From: Paracoccus laeviglucosivorans
GTDB taxonomy: Bacteria > Pseudomonadota > Alphaproteobacteria > Rhodobacterales > Rhodobacteraceae
Direction of reading: 5' to 3'
NCBI RefSeq assembly: GCF_900182695.1
Contig: NZ_FXTK01000002.1
Span: 62,001-126,000, forward strand
Length of the DNA stretch: 64,000 nt
This document shows positions 61,789-64,000 of the stretch, piece by piece. Every line of letters begins with the position of its first letter. Positions within the stretch are counted from its first letter, which is position 1. The position numbers and the translations under genes are program-made. A model generated the notes under the pieces. The model was not told where the DNA came from. It saw only the letters and a program-made list of their open reading frames with translations, and ran no database searches.

Positions 61789-62532
61789 TTGAAAGATACC
61801 GCCCTGCAATTCGGATCGCTGGATCTGGATCGACACGCCTTTTTCTTTGATTTCGACGGCACGCTTGCCGAATTGGTGGACGACCCCGCCGATGTCAGGC
61901 TGGCAGACGAACTGCGCCGCGACCTGCTGGCGCTGAGCGCGCGAACGAACGGCGCGGTGGCGATCATTACGGGCAGGCACCGGGCGGAAATAACGCCGCT
62001 TCTGGGTGACATCATCCCGATTGCGGGGCTACATGGCACCGATTTTCCCGGCGATGTCGCAAATGATCCGGGGCTGGCAGAACGGGTCTCTGCCGTCCGC
62101 CCGCTGATCGAACAGCTGACCACGCTGGTCGAGGCAAATCCCGGCACGATCCTTGAAGACAAGGGCCAAGGGCTGGCACTGCACTGGCGCGCCGCCCCCG
62201 ACAAGGGGGAACTGATGACCCATGCCGCTGAGCAAGCCTTGGCCACACTTGGCCCGCGCTGGCGGATGCAGCCGGGCAAATGCGTGGCCGAACTGCGCCC
62301 GGTGGGCGATGACAAGGGCGTGGCGCTGCACCGCTTCATGGCGCTTCCGGCCTTTGCGGGGCGCCGTCCCGTGGCGTTCGGCGACGACCTGAACGACCTG
62401 CCGATGCTGCAGGCGGCACGCGACTCGGGTGGGCTGGCCATCGCGCTTGGCGAACGCAACCTGCCTGCGGATCTGCGATTGCCGGGGCCTTCAACGCTGG
62501 CTGCATGGCTGGCGGAAAGGCTGGCCGCGTGA
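61789..62532 (+). CDS. otsB: Trehalose-6-phosphate phosphatase
   Basis: 247 residues of the HAD superfamily. Motif I is FFFDFDGTLAELVDDP (Asp nucleophile), ITGRHRAEITPLLGD carries motif II, and FGDDLNDLPMLQAARDSG motif IV. It dephosphorylates trehalose 6-phosphate. TTG 61789 is favoured as start because GGAGAGAG lies 3-10 bases upstream and the length before the HAD motif fits; ATG 61756 is an in-frame alternative without a clear site. TGATG couples it to the GH15 gene. Confidence 0.88.
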   Translation: MKDTALQFGSLDLDRHAFFFDFDGTLAELVDDPADVRLADELRRDLLALSARTNGAVAIITGRHRAEITPLLGDIIPIAGLHGTDFPGDVANDPGLAERVSAVRPLIEQLTTLVEANPGTILEDKGQGLALHWRAAPDKGELMTHAAEQALATLGPRWRMQPGKCVAELRPVGDDKGVALHRFMALPAFAGRRPVAFGDDLNDLPMLQAARDSGGLAIALGERNLPADLRLPGPSTLAAWLAERLAA

Positions 62533-64000
62533 TGGCGCTGGATCAGACGGAAACGCTGGATCTGGGGCTGATCGGCAATTCGACAACGGCGGCGCTTTTG
62601 AACCGCTTCGGCGATGTGACGTGGATGTGCCTGCCGCGCTTTGACGGCGATCCGGTCTTTTGCGGACTACTTGAACCGAAAGCCGGCGCGGAAAGCGGCA
62701 TCTGGTCGATCCGTTGCGACGACATGACCGAAGTCAGCCAGACCTATCGTCGCAACACGGCCATTCTGGAAACGGTGCAGACCGATGCGAATGGCAACCG
62801 GCTGCGCATCACCGATTTCATGCCGCGTTTCCGCGACCGGGGCCGCACATTCCGCGGCCGCACGATCGTGCGCATCGTCGAACCGCTAGACGGAATGCCG
62901 CGCATCACCGTCCGCCTGCGCCCCCGCTTTGACTATGGCGCCCATGCCGCGCGCATCCATCGCGGCAGCAACCACCTGCGCTATGAACTCGGCCCCGAGG
63001 AGATGCGGCTGACCACCTCGGCCCCGGTTGAGTTCGTGCTGCATGAAACGCCGTTCCTGTTGGACCGTCCGCAAGTGTTTCTGCTTGGCCCCGATGAGCC
63101 GCTGTCGGACGCGCCCCATGCCATCGCCACCCGCTTTCTGGAAAGGACGCAGGATTACTGGACCGACTGGGTGCGGTCATTGACCATCCCGCCTGATTAT
63201 CAGGATGCCGTCATCCGCGCGGCGATCACGCTGAAGCTATGCGAATACGAAGAAACCGGCGGCATCGTCGCGGCACTGACCACCTCGATCCCCGAATATC
63301 AGGGCACGGGGCGGAATTGGGATTACCGCTTCTGCTGGCTGCGCGACAGCTTTTTCACCGTCAAGGCACTGAACGGGCTGGGCGTGACCAAGACGATGGA
63401 GGACTATCTTGAATATGTCCTGAACATCGCCACGGGCGCGCCCGACGGCTATATGCAGCCCTTGTTCGGCTTGGGCCACGAACGCATCATCACCGAAGAA
63501 ACCTGTCTGGAACTGGCGGGCTATCGCGGCAATGGCCCCGTCCGGCGCGGGAATGCCGCCTATACGCAGGTGCAGAATGACGGCTACGGGTCGGTCATTC
63601 TGGCGGTCAGCCAATGTTTCTTTGACCAGCGCCTGCCGCGCCTTGGCGGCGTCGATCTGTTCCAACGGCTGGAAATGCTGGGCCATCAGGCCGTGGCGCG
63701 ATGGAACACCCCCGATGCGGGATTGTGGGAATTCCGTTCGCGCGAAAGCATCCACACCCATTCCGCGATGATGTGCTGGGGGGCCTGCGACCGGCTGGCC
63801 CGCATCGCCAAGCATTTGGACCTGTCCGACCGCGCCATATACTGGGCCGCCGAAGCCGCCAAGATCCGCGAGGCGGTCGAGGCTTATGGCTGGAACGAAA
63901 AGCTGCAAAGTTATGTCATGGCCTTTGGCGGCGACGATCTGGATGCCAGCCTTTTGCTGATGACCGAAACGGGTTTCACGACCGGCGACGATCCGCGCTA
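62532..64000 (+). CDS. Glycoside hydrolase family 15 protein (partial, runs off right edge)
   Basis: At least 489 residues, open at the right edge; the family has about 600. The N-terminal beta domain has LGLIGNSTTAALLNRFGDVT and WMCLPRFDGDPVFCGLLE. The (alpha/alpha)6 barrel starts with GTGRNWDYRFCWLRDSFFTV, the acidic substrate site of GH15. Bacterial members with this opening are trehalases or glucoamylase-like enzymes. Its coupling to otsB suggests a role in trehalose balance, and otsA would be expected next, outside the window. Confidence 0.88.
   Translation, partial: MALDQTETLDLGLIGNSTTAALLNRFGDVTWMCLPRFDGDPVFCGLLEPKAGAESGIWSIRCDDMTEVSQTYRRNTAILETVQTDANGNRLRITDFMPRFRDRGRTFRGRTIVRIVEPLDGMPRITVRLRPRFDYGAHAARIHRGSNHLRYELGPEEMRLTTSAPVEFVLHETPFLLDRPQVFLLGPDEPLSDAPHAIATRFLERTQDYWTDWVRSLTIPPDYQDAVIRAAITLKLCEYEETGGIVAALTTSIPEYQGTGRNWDYRFCWLRDSFFTVKALNGLGVTKTMEDYLEYVLNIATGAPDGYMQPLFGLGHERIITEETCLELAGYRGNGPVRRGNAAYTQVQNDGYGSVILAVSQCFFDQRLPRLGGVDLFQRLEMLGHQAVARWNTPDAGLWEFRSRESIHTHSAMMCWGACDRLARIAKHLDLSDRAIYWAAEAAKIREAVEAYGWNEKLQSYVMAFGGDDLDASLLLMTETGFTTGDDPR

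Overview
The window is a gene-dense, high-GC chromosomal segment of an alphaproteobacterium, most likely a Paracoccus-like member of the Rhodobacterales. The signs are the codon use, the many ATGA/TGATG start-stop overlaps, the PcaQ-type pca cluster, the alphaproteobacterial two-permease phn transporter and two copies of a GC-rich intergenic element typical of this order. I see no rRNA, tRNA, CRISPR array, prophage or insertion sequence. The window reads as ordinary core and catabolic chromosome, cut at both ends inside a gene (HPP/CBS protein on the left, GH15 hydrolase on the right).

Layout: 1-3677 carries a divergent HPP membrane protein and an MprF-like lipid aminoacyltransferase. 3661-10349 is a LacI-regulated sugar cluster (TIM-barrel isomerase, Gfo/Idh dehydrogenase, RbsA/RbsC/RbsB-type importer) with a near-perfect LacI operator. 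10501-22061 is a complete phosphonate system: a Pho-box-like site, phnCDE1E2 plus a hexapeptide acyltransferase, the repressor phnF, and the C-P lyase operon phnGHIJKLNM behind a PhnF operator. 22064-23769 holds efp and its lysine ligase epmA. 23766-30993 has an MFS exporter and a sulfonate operon (ssuD, an FAD protein, ssuE, ssuA, ssuC, ssuB). 31316-34502 has a small RTX protein, a PepSY protein and a PhoPQ-like two-component system. 34499-37358 has LysR, a YeiH-type exporter and an unknown membrane protein.

37355-44493 is the beta-ketoadipate (protocatechuate) cluster: pcaDCHG, a frameshifted BKACE gene and pcaB face pcaQ and a PcaK-like transporter. 44533-46479 is a DEAD-box helicase. 46757-51987 is a galactofuranose-type importer (ytfQRT-yjfF) with a GntR/FCD regulator. 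51984-53638 is panC-panB. 53811-56085 is queCDEF behind a preQ1-I riboswitch. 56169-59594 contains a hydrolase and the UdgX/DUF4130 plus radical-SAM pair, a DNA-repair-associated unit of unknown chemistry. 59649-64000 has a DUF421 protein, a small membrane protein, a bifunctional Ada and the start of a trehalose operon (otsB-GH15).

Functionally the segment is rich in scavenging: phosphonates for P, sulfonates for S, aromatics and sugars for C, each with a local regulator. The most interesting points are the riboswitch whose pseudoknot covers the queC ribosome-binding site, the UdgX/radical-SAM pair, the BKACE gene broken by what looks like loss of one TA unit, the repeat element translated as the N-terminus of PhnK, and the mutually exclusive hairpins between phnD and phnE.
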